Counted from the stretch's first letter, positions 27,874-39,390 are shown. The stretch: 64,000 nucleotides of DNA from Pseudomonas sp. ACM7 (GCF_004136015.1 NZ_CP024866.1:5676066-5740065); one strand, 5' to 3'. Translations and numbers: made by a program. Notes: a model not told the origin generated them from the letters alone.

Positions 27874-28754
27874 ACGCCTTGCACTCCCAACCAGCCTTCG
27901 CGTCCTTCGAGGGTGCCGCGTAGTACCCGGCCAACCGGCAAGGTGTCGGGGGCCTCGGGCAGCAGATCGCCCAAGGGTTGAAAATGGATGTTTCGCTGGC
28001 GCGCATCGGCCAGCAGTTGACGAAAATCGTGGGCCATCAGAATCCCTTCTACTTCGGCATGGATCGTGTAGACGTTGAGTTTTTCGGGGCTGAAGCAATC
28101 AAGAATAAAGGCGTTGAAGTCCTTGGCCGCCACGCTGGGGCCGACCACCTCATCGAAGGTCGGCAGGTCCACCGGAATCTGCGGCGCACCCAAACCACCA
28201 TTGGACAATCTCGGCTGGAACAGGCTCTGGCCCCGGCAATCGCTGTTGTAGCGAAAGCTGAACGCCTGCTTGGCCTCGATCACGCGCTCGTCTGCCCGCC
28301 ACCCGGCGGACGCCGAGCATTCGACGTTTTGCCCGAGGATGTCGGCAAGGGTGTCGACACCCCGACGAAGGTGCTCGATCAGCTGCTTGTCACTCCAGCG
28401 CCCGGCATTGGCCTGCCAGCCGTGATGATCCCAGGCGTGCAGCCCGACTTCATGCCCGGCTGCAATGGTTTGACGCATCAAATGCCCAAGATCACGGCCG
28501 ATCGGTTTGCCGGGCCACGCGGTGCCGGCCAGCAAGATGTCCCAGCCGTACAGGCCTGCCGCGTTGGAACGGAGCATTTTCCAGAGAAATTGCGGGCGGA
28601 TCAGGCGCCATAAATGACGCCCCATGTTGTCCGGCCCGACACTGAAGAAAAACGTCGCCTTGACCTGCGCTTCATCGAGGATTTCCAGCAGCCGCGGCAC
28701 CCCCTCACGGGTGCCTCGGTACGTGTCGACATCAATCCGCAGACCTGCCCGCAT
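27870..28754 (-). CDS. arnD: 4-deoxy-4-formamido-L-arabinose-phosphoundecaprenol deformylase ArnD
   Basis: A 294-residue polysaccharide-deacetylase-fold enzyme that removes the formyl group from the undecaprenyl-linked sugar. Metal-site motifs are R-I-D-V-D-T at 5-10 and G-L-H-A-W-D-H-H. The substrate-side ending includes T-I-H-A-E-V-E-G. Length agrees with E. coli ArnD (296). The start codon overlaps the arnA stop by one base. Confidence 0.95.
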   Translation of the reverse strand: MRAGLRIDVDTYRGTREGVPRLLEILDEAQVKATFFFSVGPDNMGRHLWRLIRPQFLWKMLRSNAAGLYGWDILLAGTAWPGKPIGRDLGHLMRQTIAAGHEVGLHAWDHHGWQANAGRWSDKQLIEHLRRGVDTLADILGQNVECSASAGWRADERVIEAKQAFSFRYNSDCRGQSLFQPRLSNGGLGAPQIPVDLPTFDEVVGPSVAAKDFNAFILDCFSPEKLNVYTIHAEVEGILMAHDFRQLLADARQRNIHFQPLGDLLPEAPDTLPVGRVLRGTLEGREGWLGVQGV

Positions 28755-30745
28755 CAGCGCTTGTCCGCGATTTCGAGCATGGCCTCGCGCAAGAAGAAAT
28801 CCAGCGTATTGCCGATGGTCTCGCTCATTTCAACCGTTGGGGTCCAGTCAAGCAGACGTTTGGCATTGGCGATGCTTGGTTTGCGGTGCGACACGTCCTG
28901 ATAACCGGTGCCGTAGAACGCTTTGCTTTCGACATCGCGGAACCCGGCGAACGGCGGGAAGTTGTCGCGCAACGGGTGCGCTTCGAACTGACGCAACAGC
29001 TCTTCGCCCAACTGGCGGATGCTGGCTTCGTTGTCCGGGTTGCCGATGTTGATGATCTGGCCGTTGCAGGCATCGTTGTCGTTGTCGATGATCCGCGCGA
29101 GCGCTTCCACGCCATCGGCAATGTCGGTGAAGCAGCGTTTTTGCTCACCGCCATCGAACAGACGAATCGGCGTGCCTTCCACCAGGTTGAGGATCAGCTG
29201 GGTGATCGCGCGGGAACTGCCGATACGCGCCGAGTCCAGGCGATCGAGGCGTGGGCCCATCCAGTTGAAGGGACGGAACAACGTGAAGTTCAGGCCTTTC
29301 TGGCCGTAGGCCCAGATCACCCGGTCGAGCAGTTGCTTGGAGATCGAGTAGATCCAGCGCTGTTTGTTGATCGGACCGACGATGAGGTTGGAGGTGTCTT
29401 CGTCGAAGTTCTGGTCCTGGCACATGCCATACACTTCGGAGGTCGACGGGAAGATCACGCGTTTGTTGTATTTGACGCAGTAGCGAACCAGTTTCAGGTT
29501 CTCTTCAAAGTCCAGCTCGAATACGCGCAGCGGGTTGCGGGTGTACTCGATCGGCGTGGCGATCGCCACCAGTGGCAGGATCACGTCGCACTTCTTGATG
29601 TGGTATTCGATCCACTCGGAGTGGATGCTGATGTCGCCTTCGACGAAGTGGAAATTCGGGTGACTGCGCAGGCGTTCGATGGCGTCTGAGCCGATGTCCA
29701 GGCCATACACCTCGTATCGGTCGTCGCGCAGCAGGCGCTCGGACAGGTGATTGCCGATGAAGCCGTTGACGCCGAGGATCAGCACGCGAGTGCGACGCGG
29801 GGCGCGACCGGACTCGGCGCCACGCAGCACGGAACCGTCCACCAGACCCAGTTCGTTGGCCAGTTGCGGGCCACTGAGGTACAAACCGTTGTCGTTACGC
29901 TGGCCGGCGGTGATTACCAGGGAGTCTTCGCCGCAGGCGATGCGCAGTGGGTCGACACTGATGACGCGCCCCGGTGCCTGACCTTCATTGCCTTGGGCGA
30001 CTTCTGCGTTCCAGACAATCAGCTTGTGCTCGCCCACGGCGCAGAAGGCGCCCGGGTAAGGCTGGGTGACGGCGCGAACCAGATTGAACAGTTCTTCCGC
30101 CGGTTTGTTCCAGACCAGTTTGCCGTCGGCTGGCGTGCGCCGGCCAAACACCGTGGCTTTGGATTCGTCCTGTGGGGTTTCGTTGACTTTGCCCTGAAGC
30201 AACGCCGGTAGCGTGTCACGTAGCAAGTCGGTAGCGGCCAGACGCAGTTTTTCGTGCAGGCTCAGCGCCGTGTCGCTGCGCTCAATCGCCACCGTTTTCT
30301 GGGCGAGGATTGCGCCGGCATCGGCCCGTTTGACCATGCGGTGCAGGGTCACGCCGGTTTCGGTTTCACCGTTGACCAGCACCCAGTTGGCCGGCGCACG
30401 ACCACGGTAGCGCGGCAACAACGAACCGTGCAGGTTGAAGGCGCCTTTGCTGGCGGTGGCCAACAGCGGTTCGCTCAACAGGTTGCGGTAGTAAAACGAG
30501 AACAGGTAATCCGGGTTGAGCTTGCTGATGCGCTCGATCCACAACGGGTGGTTGGCATCTTCCGGGGCGTGCACCGGGATGCCCTTGCGTGCGCACAGTT
30601 GCGCAACGGAGCCGTAGAACGCGTTTTCCTTGGGATCATCAGGATGAGTAAACACCGCGGCAATATCAAAGCCCGAGTTGAGCAGGGAATCGATGCCGGC
30701 ACAGCCAATATCGTGATAGGCGAAGACAACAGCTTTTGCACTCAT
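28754..30745 (-). CDS. arnA: Bifunctional UDP-L-Ara4N formyltransferase/UDP-glucuronate decarboxylase ArnA
   Basis: A 663-residue two-domain enzyme (E. coli 660). The N-terminal formyltransferase (about 1-304) has [13 protein letters not shown]. The C-terminal decarboxylase (about 315-660) has G-V-N-G-F-I-G-N-H for NAD, and the Y-S-I-S-K-Q active-site Y-x-x-x-K. It turns UDP-glucuronate into the 4-keto sugar, and after ArnB acts it formylates the amino sugar. It overlaps arnC by 4 bases. Confidence 0.97.
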   Translation of the reverse strand: MSAKAVVFAYHDIGCAGIDSLLNSGFDIAAVFTHPDDPKENAFYGSVAQLCARKGIPVHAPEDANHPLWIERISKLNPDYLFSFYYRNLLSEPLLATASKGAFNLHGSLLPRYRGRAPANWVLVNGETETGVTLHRMVKRADAGAILAQKTVAIERSDTALSLHEKLRLAATDLLRDTLPALLQGKVNETPQDESKATVFGRRTPADGKLVWNKPAEELFNLVRAVTQPYPGAFCAVGEHKLIVWNAEVAQGNEGQAPGRVISVDPLRIACGEDSLVITAGQRNDNGLYLSGPQLANELGLVDGSVLRGAESGRAPRRTRVLILGVNGFIGNHLSERLLRDDRYEVYGLDIGSDAIERLRSHPNFHFVEGDISIHSEWIEYHIKKCDVILPLVAIATPIEYTRNPLRVFELDFEENLKLVRYCVKYNKRVIFPSTSEVYGMCQDQNFDEDTSNLIVGPINKQRWIYSISKQLLDRVIWAYGQKGLNFTLFRPFNWMGPRLDRLDSARIGSSRAITQLILNLVEGTPIRLFDGGEQKRCFTDIADGVEALARIIDNDNDACNGQIINIGNPDNEASIRQLGEELLRQFEAHPLRDNFPPFAGFRDVESKAFYGTGYQDVSHRKPSIANAKRLLDWTPTVEMSETIGNTLDFFLREAMLEIADKR

Positions 30746-31761
30746 GAGTGAACCTGATCTGAAGAAATGGAGGTGAGACCGTCAACGGTGACAACGGGAG
30801 CGGGGGCAGCGGGTTGGTTACGCAGCACTTTTTCAATAAAGAACCGGGGGCGGGCGCGAACGTCGCCATACATGCGACCCAGGTACTCGCCCAACAGGCC
30901 CATGCCGATGAACTGGCCACCGGTGAAAATGAACAGCACGGCGAACAGCACGAATGTCCCGTCGCCGGCCCAATGGGCGCCGAAGGCCAGGCGCAGCACG
31001 ATCAGCGTAATGGCGAACAGCACGCCGAGGGCCGCCATGCCGAAGCCGACGATGCTCAGCAAACGCAGGGGCGTGGTGGTCATGCAGGTGATCAGGTCGA
31101 ACATCAGATTGATCAGGCGCATGGGGCTGTACTTCGATACCCCGTGTTCGCGCTCGGCGTGGGGCACGAGAATTTCCGTGGTGTGCCGGGCGAAGCTGTT
31201 GGCGAGGATCGGGATGAAGGTGCTGCGTTCACGGCAGGCGAGCATGGCATCGACAATGGTTCGCCGGTAAGCGCGGAGCATGCAGCCATAGTCGGTCATG
31301 GCAACGCCGGTGGAGCGCTGCACGGCCAGGTTGATCAGCTTCGACGGCCAGCGCCGTAACGCCGAGTCCTGACGGTTGTTGCGCACGGTGGCGACCACGT
31401 CATAACCCAGCTCGGCCTGAGCCACTAACCGCGGAATCTCCTCGGGAGGGTTTTGCAGGTCGGCGTCGAGAGTGATGACCACATCGCCTTTAGACTGCTC
31501 GAAACCGGCCATGATTGCCGCGTGCTGGCCGTAGTTGCGGTTGAGAATGACCGCTACGAACGGGCTGCCTTTGAGCGATGCTGCCTGTTCCAATATTTGC
31601 GCCGATTCGTCCCGACTGCCGTCGTCGACCAGCACAATTTCGTATTTGTGGCGTAATTGCTGACACGCCGCTTCAGTACGCCGGAGCAACTCGGGCAGGC
31701 TGTCTTGCTCGTTGTAGACCGGGATGACGATCGACACGCAATGGATCGGGTAAGGTTTCAC
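30742..31761 (-). CDS. arnC: Undecaprenyl-phosphate 4-deoxy-4-formamido-L-arabinose transferase ArnC
   Basis: A 339-residue GT2 glycosyltransferase. The cytoplasmic catalytic domain (about 1-230) begins [10 protein letters not shown] and has the metal-binding [11 protein letters not shown]. Two C-terminal helices (about 235-260 and 270-292) anchor it. It loads the formylated sugar on undecaprenyl phosphate. It overlaps arnB and arnA by 4 bases. Confidence 0.96.
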   Translation of the reverse strand: MKPYPIHCVSIVIPVYNEQDSLPELLRRTEAACQQLRHKYEIVLVDDGSRDESAQILEQAASLKGSPFVAVILNRNYGQHAAIMAGFEQSKGDVVITLDADLQNPPEEIPRLVAQAELGYDVVATVRNNRQDSALRRWPSKLINLAVQRSTGVAMTDYGCMLRAYRRTIVDAMLACRERSTFIPILANSFARHTTEILVPHAEREHGVSKYSPMRLINLMFDLITCMTTTPLRLLSIVGFGMAALGVLFAITLIVLRLAFGAHWAGDGTFVLFAVLFIFTGGQFIGMGLLGEYLGRMYGDVRARPRFFIEKVLRNQPAAPAPVVTVDGLTSISSDQVHS

Positions 31762-32906
31762 AGGCTTGCGTCCAAAACGTTTTCAATGGCACCGACCACA
31801 CGATCGACGTCATCGGTGGTCATGTCGGGGAATAACGGAATCGAGCACAGCCGTGCCGAGTTCCATTCTGTGTTGGGCAGATAGATGTTGGGGAAGCGCT
31901 GGCGGTAGTAGGTGTGGAGGTGAGTGGCGATGAAGTGAATACCGGTGCCGATGTTCTGCGCTTGCAGGGCCTTCATGAACGCTTCACGGTCCAGCCCGCA
32001 GCGCTCGGTGTCGATACGCAGGATGAACAGGTGCCAGGCGTGCTGCTGCGCATAGGCTGGAAGGGCCAGGGGTTGCACCGGCAAACCTTCCAGTCGCTGC
32101 AAATAAGTGCCGGCCAGCTCCGTGCGTTTGGCGTTGATTTCGTCCAGTCGATTCAGCTGCACCAAGGCGATGGCGGCATTGATGTCGGCCAGGTTGTACT
32201 TGAAGCCGGGCTCCATTACCTGAGCCTGAGGTTTGCGGCCGTGGGTCAGGCGGTCATAGGCATCGACACCGAGGCCATGGAACTTGAGCATGCGCACACG
32301 ACTGGCCAGGGCTTCATCGTCACTGACAAACATGGCGCCCTCGGCGCAGGTCATGTTCTTGATCGCATGGAACGAGAAGATTGCCGTGCCTTTCGCGCCG
32401 ACGTGACGACCTTTGTAGAAGGTGCCTGCGGCGTGAGCGGCGTCTTCGATAACGGGGATGCCGTGTTTGTCGGCCAGCGCATAAAGCGGATCGAGATCGA
32501 ACGCGGCACCGGCGTAATGCACCGGAATGATGGCTTTGGTGCGCGGCGTGATCGCTGCTTCGATGCTGGCCAGGTCACTCATCAGCGTGTCGCGATCAAC
32601 GTCGACGAACACCGGTGTCGCGCCCAACAGGCAGATCATGTTGGCGGTGGACACCCAGGTCTGCGACGGTGTAATGACTTCATCGCCCGGACCAATTCCC
32701 AATGCCAGTAAAGTGATGTGCATCCCGCCGGTGGCCGAGGACAGTGCCACGGCATGACGGCACCCCACGTAATTGGCGAATCGCTCTTCCAGTTCCTGGT
32801 TTTTCGGCCCGGTAGTGATCCAGCCGGAGCGCAATACTTGCTCTACGGCGGCAATTTCTTCATCGCCGATACTGGGGCGGGAGAAGGGGAGAAAAGCCTG
32901 ACTCAT
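31758..32906 (-). CDS. arnB: UDP-4-amino-4-deoxy-L-arabinose--oxoglutarate aminotransferase ArnB
   Basis: A 382-residue PLP enzyme of the DegT/DnrJ/EryC1 family that aminates UDP-4-keto-arabinose. The PLP lysine is in [10 protein letters not shown]. The family start [11 protein letters not shown] and G-W-I-T-T-G-P are visible. ATG 32906 is chosen over an upstream in-frame codon at 32969 because GAGG lies 6 bases before it and the family starts there. It is the first gene of the nine-gene operon that runs down to 22514. Confidence 0.95.
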   Translation of the reverse strand: MSQAFLPFSRPSIGDEEIAAVEQVLRSGWITTGPKNQELEERFANYVGCRHAVALSSATGGMHITLLALGIGPGDEVITPSQTWVSTANMICLLGATPVFVDVDRDTLMSDLASIEAAITPRTKAIIPVHYAGAAFDLDPLYALADKHGIPVIEDAAHAAGTFYKGRHVGAKGTAIFSFHAIKNMTCAEGAMFVSDDEALASRVRMLKFHGLGVDAYDRLTHGRKPQAQVMEPGFKYNLADINAAIALVQLNRLDEINAKRTELAGTYLQRLEGLPVQPLALPAYAQQHAWHLFILRIDTERCGLDREAFMKALQAQNIGTGIHFIATHLHTYYRQRFPNIYLPNTEWNSARLCSIPLFPDMTTDDVDRVVGAIENVLDASL

Positions 32907-33297
32907 GGGCACCTCGGGGCTGAAGAGTGAATAGCCGGTGAGGCTAAAAAAAAATTGGATCCATTGCAAGCGTAGACGCTAAAAACAAAAGCTGCATCAA
33001 TTGGTTACTCGAAATACCTGACGATTTAGATAGGTTGACATTTTCTGCCATGGTCGGCAGGTTGGTCCCTCGCAAAGAGACAGGCCGGACTCATTGAGGT
33101 TATTCCCGATTTTGTGAAAGGAATATGAAAAACCGGTCGGCGAATCGTTTATCTGGAGGCCATACAGCCACGGTTCAGAATTCTGCCGCTCATCGAGTTT
33201 TCCAGTAGAAAGTTCCTACAGAAGTGTCCTGCTTTACAGGAAGGGTGTTTCAATCCTTAGTTGTTTAATGAACTGTTTCCACTGAAGGCCGTTTCGT
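32907..33297. promoter_or_regulatory. Divergent gap between arnB and the integrase; holds the arn promoter
   Basis: A 391-base AT-richer stretch. I found no clear PhoP or PmrA box. On the minus strand, 33114-33129 reads TTCATATTCCTTTCAC, which partly fits the ColR consensus as I remember it (ending TTTTTCAC). It lies about 210 bases from the arnB start. No gene is visible. Confidence 0.4.
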
Positions 33298-34236
33298 TTG
33301 ATCGACTTACCCGCTACCGACTCAACTCCCTCAAAGACCAATCCGTTGACCCTGTATCTGGCGCGTCTGGCACCCTCCAGCCAACTGACCATGCGTTATG
33401 TTTTGCAGGACGCCGCTGACCGGTTGGGCTTCGAAGACATGAACGTCGAGGAGATTCCCTGGCACAACCTGCAACCCGAAGATGTCATTGCACTGGTGGC
33501 CACCTTGCGCACCGACGGCTACGCGCCGAACACCTCTTCGCTGTACGTCAACGCGGTGCGCGGGGTGATGAACGAGGCGTGGCGCATGAGCCTGATCAGT
33601 CAGGAACACTTGCTGAAAATGCGTTCGGTGAAGGGGATTGCCGGCACGCGATTGTCTCAGGGGCGAAACCTCAGGCGCACGCTGATCCAGGAATTGATGG
33701 CGGTCTGCGCCGCCGATCCTCGGCCACAGGGGTTGAGGGATGCAGCGATCATCGGGATTTTGTATGGCTCGGGCATGCGCAAATCGGAATCGGTGAACCT
33801 GGACCTGAACCAGGTCGATTTCACCGAGCGCAGCCTTCGTGTGACCGCCAAGGGCAATAAGCAATTGATCAAGTACGCTCCGGCCTGGGCGTTCGCCAAA
33901 CTCAATGACTGGCTGGAACTGCGGCGCTCGCTACTGAAGGAGGGTGAAGTGGACGATTCGTTCCTGTTCAATCGCATCCGCCGCGGCAGTCACATCACCC
34001 GCGAGCGCATCACCAAACATGCGATCTATTACATCGCCAGACAGCGGGGCGCGCAGGTCGGGGTGAAAATCATGCCGCATGATTTTCGACGTTCGTTCAT
34101 TACCCGAGTGATTGAGGAGTACGACTTGTCGATCGCCCAGAAACTCGCCCACCACAGCAACATCCAGACCACGGCCAACTACGATGTGCGCGATGACAAC
34201 GAACGGCGTCGGGCCGTGGACCGGTTCGATCTTTGA
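33298..34236 (+). CDS. Orphan tyrosine recombinase/integrase
   Basis: A 312-residue site-specific recombinase. An N-terminal SAM-like core-binding domain (about 15-110) precedes the catalytic domain. Catalytic residues are all present: R161 (G-S-G-M-R-K), K188 region, H261 and R264 (H-D-F-R-R), H286 (L-A-H-H-S) and nucleophile Y295 (A-N-Y-D). The reading frame opens at TTG 33298, and no good ATG precedes the core-binding domain. No phage genes, excisionase or direct repeats are seen nearby, so it is not part of an evident island. It could be a XerC/D-like protein with another role. Confidence 0.85.
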   Translation: MIDLPATDSTPSKTNPLTLYLARLAPSSQLTMRYVLQDAADRLGFEDMNVEEIPWHNLQPEDVIALVATLRTDGYAPNTSSLYVNAVRGVMNEAWRMSLISQEHLLKMRSVKGIAGTRLSQGRNLRRTLIQELMAVCAADPRPQGLRDAAIIGILYGSGMRKSESVNLDLNQVDFTERSLRVTAKGNKQLIKYAPAWAFAKLNDWLELRRSLLKEGEVDDSFLFNRIRRGSHITRERITKHAIYYIARQRGAQVGVKIMPHDFRRSFITRVIEEYDLSIAQKLAHHSNIQTTANYDVRDDNERRRAVDRFDL

Positions 34237-34246
34237 TGGACGGGGT

Positions 34247-35317
34247 TCAAGATTCGCTCAGTACGTGGGCATGGCCGATCGTCGAGACGTGAACCGCACT
34301 GCCGGCGGGTGGCGCATACAGGCCCGAACTGCGCACCATCAATGATCGACCAGGCTGTTGCCCGGAAGCCAAAGCCTCCAATTCCACCGTCAATGTGCAG
34401 GTATTGCCGCTGAAATCCCTCTCAGTCACAACGGCACGACACCCGGCGGCCTCGGTTGGGCTGGGCTGGATGCTGACGAGTTGCAGTTGCTCGGGACGCA
34501 GCATGATCTGCGCCGATTTGTTGTTCCGGTGGTTGTTCACCGGTATGCGACCGAGATCGCAATGGGCCCAGCCGGCTTCGATTCTGGCGGGCATGACCAC
34601 GGCATCCCCCAGAAACAGCGCGGTTTGTTCATCCTCGGGGTAGCGGTAAAGGTCCAGCGGATGGCCTGACTGCACCAGCCGACCATCGCGCATCACCGCC
34701 AGCTGATCGGCAAACGACAAGGCTTCACTCTGGTCATGGGTGACCAGAATGGTGGTCACGCCGGCGTCGGTCAGTAGCCGTGCGACCATTTTGCGCATGG
34801 CGCCTCGAAGGCCGGTGTCGAGGGCCGAAAACGGCTCGTCCAGCAACATCAAGCGTGGCTGTTGCGCCAGCGCCCGCGCCAGCGCCACGCGTTGTTGCTG
34901 GCCACCGGACAGTTCATGGGGCCAACGGTTGGCCATGTTCGCATCCAGCGCCACGCTGTCCATCAGCTCTGCGACTCGCTCATGTTTTGCACCGCCCTTG
35001 ATCGAAAGCCCGAAACCGATGTTCGCGGCCACAGTCATGTGCGGGAACAGGGCGCCGTCCTGCGGAACATAACCAATCAAACGCTGATGCGCCGGGACTT
35101 CGTGGGTGTCGTCGACGAGCGTTTGGCCATTGAGTGATAGTCGGCCTGCGTCCGGGAATTCGAAGCCGGCGATCATCCGCAACAACGTGGTTTTTCCTGA
35201 GCCGGACGGGCCGACGATGACCGTTCGGCTGCCCGTTGGCACCGACAGGTTGATGCTCTCCAGCGCTTGATGGGAGCCGTAGGACTTGGAAATGGAATGG
35301 AGTTCAAGAGCGTTCAT
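34247..35317 (-). CDS. ABC transporter ATPase, FbpC-like (ferric iron)
   Basis: A 356-residue ATPase. Walker A is G-P-S-G-S-G-K-T-T at about 37-45, the signature [13 protein letters not shown], and Walker [13 protein letters not shown]. The C-terminal TOBE-like domain (about 240-350) fits the FbpC/PotA group. It overlaps the permease stop by 4 bases and ends convergent with the integrase, 10 bases away. Confidence 0.9.
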   Translation of the reverse strand: MNALELHSISKSYGSHQALESINLSVPTGSRTVIVGPSGSGKTTLLRMIAGFEFPDAGRLSLNGQTLVDDTHEVPAHQRLIGYVPQDGALFPHMTVAANIGFGLSIKGGAKHERVAELMDSVALDANMANRWPHELSGGQQQRVALARALAQQPRLMLLDEPFSALDTGLRGAMRKMVARLLTDAGVTTILVTHDQSEALSFADQLAVMRDGRLVQSGHPLDLYRYPEDEQTALFLGDAVVMPARIEAGWAHCDLGRIPVNNHRNNKSAQIMLRPEQLQLVSIQPSPTEAAGCRAVVTERDFSGNTCTLTVELEALASGQQPGRSLMVRSSGLYAPPAGSAVHVSTIGHAHVLSES

Positions 35318-36912
35318 CGGCCAGCCGTTCGTTTTGATTGGTGATAAAGAAGTCCGGTCAGGGGAAGCGACAGCAAAATCATCAGCAAGGCATAGGGCGC
35401 AGCCGCGGCGTAATCGATTTCGCTGGTCATGGCCCAGAATCCGGTGGCCAGGGTGCGTGTGCCGTTGGGGGCGAGCAGCAGGGTGGCGGTCAACTCATTG
35501 GTGATCGCCAGAAACACCAGCGCGGCGCCAGCGGCAGCGCCGGGCGCGGCCAGGCGCAGGGTGATCAGCCACAATGCCCGGGCGGGGGAGCGGCCGAGGC
35601 TGCGGGCCATGTTTTCCAGCTCCACCGGTGCCTGTGCGATACCTGCGCGCAAACTCACCAGGGCGCGGGGCAAAAACATCAGCAGGTACGCCAGCAGCAC
35701 CGTGATAGTCGTCTGGTAAATCGGCCGGGCGAAATGGATGGTGGCGGTCACCAATGCCAGGGCCACGACGATCCCCGGCAACGAACTGGTGATGTAGTTG
35801 CAGCTTTCCAGCACACGTTGCAACCGGCCCGGAGAGCGAATCGACAGCCAGGCAATCGGGATGGCGGCGCAGGTGGTCAGGACGGCGCCCGCAACGCCGA
35901 GCAGCAGCGTCTGTTCCAGCGCCGGCAGAAGCTCGTCCATCTGCCAGACCTGCGTACCGCCGGCGATCAGCCAGTTACCTAAAGTCACCAGTGGCACGCC
36001 CAGCGCCAGCGCGCAGGTCGCGACCTGCACAGTCAGCGCGAGGAGGGTGGTTCCAGATTTCAGGCGCACCACCCGCTGTTCGCGAGCGCTTCCCGACCCG
36101 ACGCGGGCGTAACGCGCCGTGCCGCGAGCGGCCGATTCTGCAGTCAGCATCACCAGGCAACACAGGGCGAGAACGCTGGCCAGCATGTTGGCGGCGGGGC
36201 CGTTGAAGGTGGATTTGAACTGATCGAAGATGGCCGTGGTGAAGGTGTCGAAGCGGATCATCGCGTACAGGCCATATTCGGCCAGCAGGTGCAGGCCCAC
36301 CAGCAAAGCGCCGCCGCAGATAGCCAGGCGCAATTGCGGCAGCACCACGCGGAAAAATATCGCCCAGGGTTTTAGCCCCAGCGATTCGGCAACGTCTTCG
36401 ATGGCCGGATCGAGCCTGCGCAGGGTCGCAGCAATCGGCAGGTACAGGAACGGGAAGTAGGCGATGACCGAGACCAGAACCCCGGCAAACAGCCCATGAA
36501 TCGGCGGGACCAGACTCACCCACGCATAGCTGTGCACGAAGGCCGGCACCGCCAACGGCGCGGTCGCCAGCAAAGACCACCAGCGCCGCCCCGGCAGGTT
36601 GGTGCGTTCTGTCAGCCAGGCCAGAGACAGGCCTAACGTGACGCACAACGGAATCGTGATCACCACCAGTAAAACGGTGTTGATCAACAGTTCAGCGACC
36701 CGCGGCCGGAATACCAGCGGCACAAGGGTCGCCCAGCCTGTCTGAAACGATACGCCGATGACGAAGGCAATCGGCAGCAGCGACAGCAGCGACACCAGCA
36801 CCGACAAACTGATCACCCGCGCGCCACCACGCCCCGCGAAGAGGCCGCGGGATCGTCGTCGCAAATTCGCGGGTATCGCCTCGGCGACACCCGCTGGTAA
36901 GGTTTCAGGCAT
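35314..36912 (-). CDS. ABC transporter permease, FbpB-like (ferric iron)
   Basis: A 532-residue double-length permease with about 12 membrane helices and two copies of the inner-membrane E-A-A-like loop, one with [10 protein letters not shown] and one with [10 protein letters not shown]. This fused architecture is typical of FbpB/SfuB iron permeases. ATG 36912 follows the binding-protein stop by three bases. Confidence 0.9.
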   Translation of the reverse strand: MPETLPAGVAEAIPANLRRRSRGLFAGRGGARVISLSVLVSLLSLLPIAFVIGVSFQTGWATLVPLVFRPRVAELLINTVLLVVITIPLCVTLGLSLAWLTERTNLPGRRWWSLLATAPLAVPAFVHSYAWVSLVPPIHGLFAGVLVSVIAYFPFLYLPIAATLRRLDPAIEDVAESLGLKPWAIFFRVVLPQLRLAICGGALLVGLHLLAEYGLYAMIRFDTFTTAIFDQFKSTFNGPAANMLASVLALCCLVMLTAESAARGTARYARVGSGSAREQRVVRLKSGTTLLALTVQVATCALALGVPLVTLGNWLIAGGTQVWQMDELLPALEQTLLLGVAGAVLTTCAAIPIAWLSIRSPGRLQRVLESCNYITSSLPGIVVALALVTATIHFARPIYQTTITVLLAYLLMFLPRALVSLRAGIAQAPVELENMARSLGRSPARALWLITLRLAAPGAAAGAALVFLAITNELTATLLLAPNGTRTLATGFWAMTSEIDYAAAAPYALLMILLSLPLTGLLYHQSKRTAGR

Positions 36913-36915
36913 CAA

Positions 36916-37929
36916 TTAGAGCAGTCCCGCCTGAGTCATCAACTCCACGGCTTTTTTACTGTCGAGTTTTGAAGCATCGACTGTCGGCGCGTCAAGTTGC
37001 TGCAAAGGCACCAGTTTTGGGTTGGATTCAGCGTTTTTGCCCACCGCGTATTCAAACGATTTGCCGGTTTTGAGGATGGTTTGGCCATCTTTACCCGTAA
37101 TCCACTTGAGGAACGCCTGGGCTTGTTCCTTGTGTTTGCTGGACGCCAGAACGCCGCCACCGGAGACGCTGACAAACGCGCCCGGATCCTTGTGCTTGAA
37201 GTAGTGCAGGGCGGTGTTCTTGCTGTTTTCGCCGGTCTTGGCCTGGTCGCCGAAGCTGTAATAGTGGTAGATCACGCCGCTGTCGACCTGCCCGGCGTTG
37301 ACCGCTTTCAGTACCGCACTATTGCCGCGATAGATCGTGGCATTGGCCTTCAACCCTTTGAGCCATTCCAGCGTGGCGGCTTCACCCTTGAGTTCCAGCA
37401 CGGCGGCGGCGATGGCCTGGAAGTCGGCACCGGCCGGTGAAACGCCCCAGCGACCTTTCCAGCTCGGGCCAGCGAGGTCCATCAGCGACTTGGGCAGTTC
37501 GGCTTCGGGCAGTTTGCTCGGGTTATAGACAAACACCGTGGAGCGCGCGGCGATCCCCACCCATTTGCCATGGGCCGGGCGGTAAGCATTGCCGACCTGT
37601 TCCAGGGTGGCCGGCGCAACCGGCGCAAAAAGCCCCGCATTGTCGACCAGCACCATGGCCGGGGAGTTTTCGGTCAGGAACACGTCGGCCGGGGAGGCAG
37701 CGCCTTCCTGTACGATCTGATTGCCCATCTCGGTGTCGTCGCCATTGCGCACGGTGACCTTGATGCCGGTTTCCTTGGTAAAACCCTCGATCCAGGATTT
37801 GGTCAGGCTTTCGTGCTGGGCGTTGTAGACCACGATGCCATCGGCATCCGCGGCATACACGTGACCGGCGCTCAGCAGAGCGGTGGCCAGCAGTGCTGTT
37901 TTCAGGAAAGAGGGTAAATGGGCATTCAT
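36916..37929 (-). CDS. Ferric-iron ABC transporter periplasmic binding protein, FbpA-like
   Basis: A 337-residue protein with a clear signal peptide (cut after A-G-H-V-Y-A, near residue 26). The mature part starts D-A-D-G-I-V-V-Y-N-A-Q-H-E, as in FbpA/FutA iron-binding proteins. Y-H-Y-Y-S-F near 240 holds the tyrosines that bind Fe(III) in the family. It is the first gene of a three-gene operon with permease and ATPase. A Fur-like site lies about 60 bases upstream. Confidence 0.91.
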   Translation of the reverse strand: MNAHLPSFLKTALLATALLSAGHVYAADADGIVVYNAQHESLTKSWIEGFTKETGIKVTVRNGDDTEMGNQIVQEGAASPADVFLTENSPAMVLVDNAGLFAPVAPATLEQVGNAYRPAHGKWVGIAARSTVFVYNPSKLPEAELPKSLMDLAGPSWKGRWGVSPAGADFQAIAAAVLELKGEAATLEWLKGLKANATIYRGNSAVLKAVNAGQVDSGVIYHYYSFGDQAKTGENSKNTALHYFKHKDPGAFVSVSGGGVLASSKHKEQAQAFLKWITGKDGQTILKTGKSFEYAVGKNAESNPKLVPLQQLDAPTVDASKLDSKKAVELMTQAGLL

Positions 37930-37984
37930 TCTTCGGGCAGCTCCTGATCTTTTTTAGAAGTCATGCACGCAAACTCGCTGGTAG

Positions 37985-38003
37985 AACGATGCGAATCATC
38001 GGC
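37985..38003 (-). promoter_or_regulatory. Weak Fur-like site upstream of the FbpA-like gene
   Basis: AACGATGCGAATCATCGGC matches the Fur consensus at about 11 of 19 positions and has the 5-base arms CGATG and CATCG. It lies 56 bases upstream of the start codon. Iron control is expected for such operons, but the match is weak. Confidence 0.3.
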
Positions 38004-38125
38004 ATGTTTTGAGTTGCAGCGAATGTAGAGAACAAAATGAGAAAAAAACGTTAAAGAAACCGTTAATACATGTCATTTTCATTCAGATTAGCAGCACCTC
38101 AGCCCATTGCGCGGTGGATCGGGTA

Positions 38126-38536
38126 TCAAACGATGTCGTCGATCAGGATGTGGCGTTGGCCACGGCTGCATTGCTCGACCCTTGCCTCAACCTCGTAGAC
38201 ATCGCGAAGCATCTTCACCGTAATCACTTGATCGCTGGGCCCGCTGCCCTGGCTGGTGCCATTGGCGATCACTAATACCTGATCGGCAAAGCGTAGCGCC
38301 TGATTCAGGTCATGGATCGCGATGAACACAATGACTTCGTGTCTGCGCGCCAGTGCGCGCATGAAGTTCAGCACTTGCACCTGGCGATGCATGTCCAGCG
38401 CGCTGGTCGGTTCGTCCATCAGCAGAATTTCCGGCTCGCGCACCAGGGTTTGGGCAATCGACACCAGTTGTTGCTGGCCGCCGCTCAGTTCCCCAAGGTT
38501 GCGGAAGGATAGTTCAGTGATCCCCAGGGCGCGAGA
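38126..38536 (-). pseudogene. C-terminal half of a siderophore-type ABC ATPase (FecE/FepC-like)
   Basis: The open frame starts in the middle of the protein with the signature L-S-G-G-Q-Q-Q-L-V and continues to Walker B (I-L-L-M-D-E-P-T-S-A-L-D), the switch histidine (A-I-H-D-L-N-Q-A-L) and a normal C-terminus (Y-E-V-E-A-R-V). Walker A and the first 130 or so residues are missing. Upstream of about 38536 the sequence becomes histidine-kinase coding. It cannot hydrolyse ATP without Walker A. Confidence 0.82.
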
Positions 38537-38539
38537 GTA

Positions 38540-39390
38540 CCGGCTTATGCCGCATGATGGCGATGGTTACACAAGTGCCCGCCAGCGGCGTACTTTGAAT
38601 CGACAGGTGCCCACCCAGTCTTTCGATAATCCGTTGGCAGTGGGCAAACCCAAGTCCGAACGACGTCGATTGCGAGCGTGCGGTGTCGGCACGAAAGAAC
38701 ACTTGCCCCAACTGCCGGACCTCGTCGGCAGACATGCCTGCACCGTTATCGGTGATGCAAATGGTAAAGCTGCTGTCCGGCTGTTCTTCCAGCGTGACGT
38801 CAATGGCACCACCGATGGAGGTGTACTTGATGGCATTGTCGAGCAAGTTGCCGAAGACCACCTCCCATTGCTCCGGACGTCTTGAGTTCATGGGAGGAGT
38901 TGACGATAAACAGCCGTTGGCGCTCCAACACCTCCTGGACTGCGGTTTCCATTTGCGCATAGCTGTCGAACAGCAGTTTTTCTTCCGCCGAATGCGGCTC
39001 GAACACCACTCGACGGGTGAACTCCGGCGGCTTCAATGTGCGCAGTTGTCGGGCGAAGCTACGCAGGTTTCGAGTGGAGTACGACACCACGAAAAAGCTG
39101 CCGAGCGTGGTCAGCAGCAGTATTCCCGATGCGGCAAGCGCCACCACGCGTTTGAAGGCGGCGACCGCATCAAGTACCGGTTGTGCGTTGGTAGCCACCA
39201 GCAGTTTGGCCTTCATCGGCCCCTCGGGGCTATTGCGTTCAAGGTCGCCCACCTGCGCAATCCATTTTTCGTAACCGACGTCGAACAGGAACGTTTCTTC
39301 GCCGCCCGCCCGAACCTGATTCATCGCGCGGCGAAGTGCTTCGCGCATGGGTGGAGTCGGGCCTTGAGAGTCTTGCAGCAGCGGGCTGTC
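38540..39390 (-). pseudogene. Sensor histidine kinase with internal deletion and lost N-terminus
   Basis: Two kinase pieces are joined. The first carries a sensor end, a membrane helix (A-S-G-I-L-L-L-T-T-L-G-S-F-F-V-V-S-Y), a HAMP-like linker and the phospho-accepting H box (N-S-S-H-E-L-K-T). At about 38880 it jumps in another frame to the N box (N-L-L-D-N-A-I-K-Y-T), G1 (D-N-G-A-G-M) and G2 (F-G-L-G-F-A-H-C). The stretch between H and N boxes is missing, the N-terminus ends abruptly near 39390, and the C-terminal end runs into the ABC ATPase remnant. Confidence 0.82.

Noticed and set aside
32907..33297. PhoP or PmrA box before arnB
   Set aside because: I looked for the GTTTA-N5-GTTTA and CTTAAT-type repeats on the operon strand and found no convincing copy.
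33298..37929. Genomic island with the integrase and iron transporter
   Set aside because: Base composition and gene style match the rest of the window, no direct repeats or tRNA flank it, and the genes run convergently as independent units.
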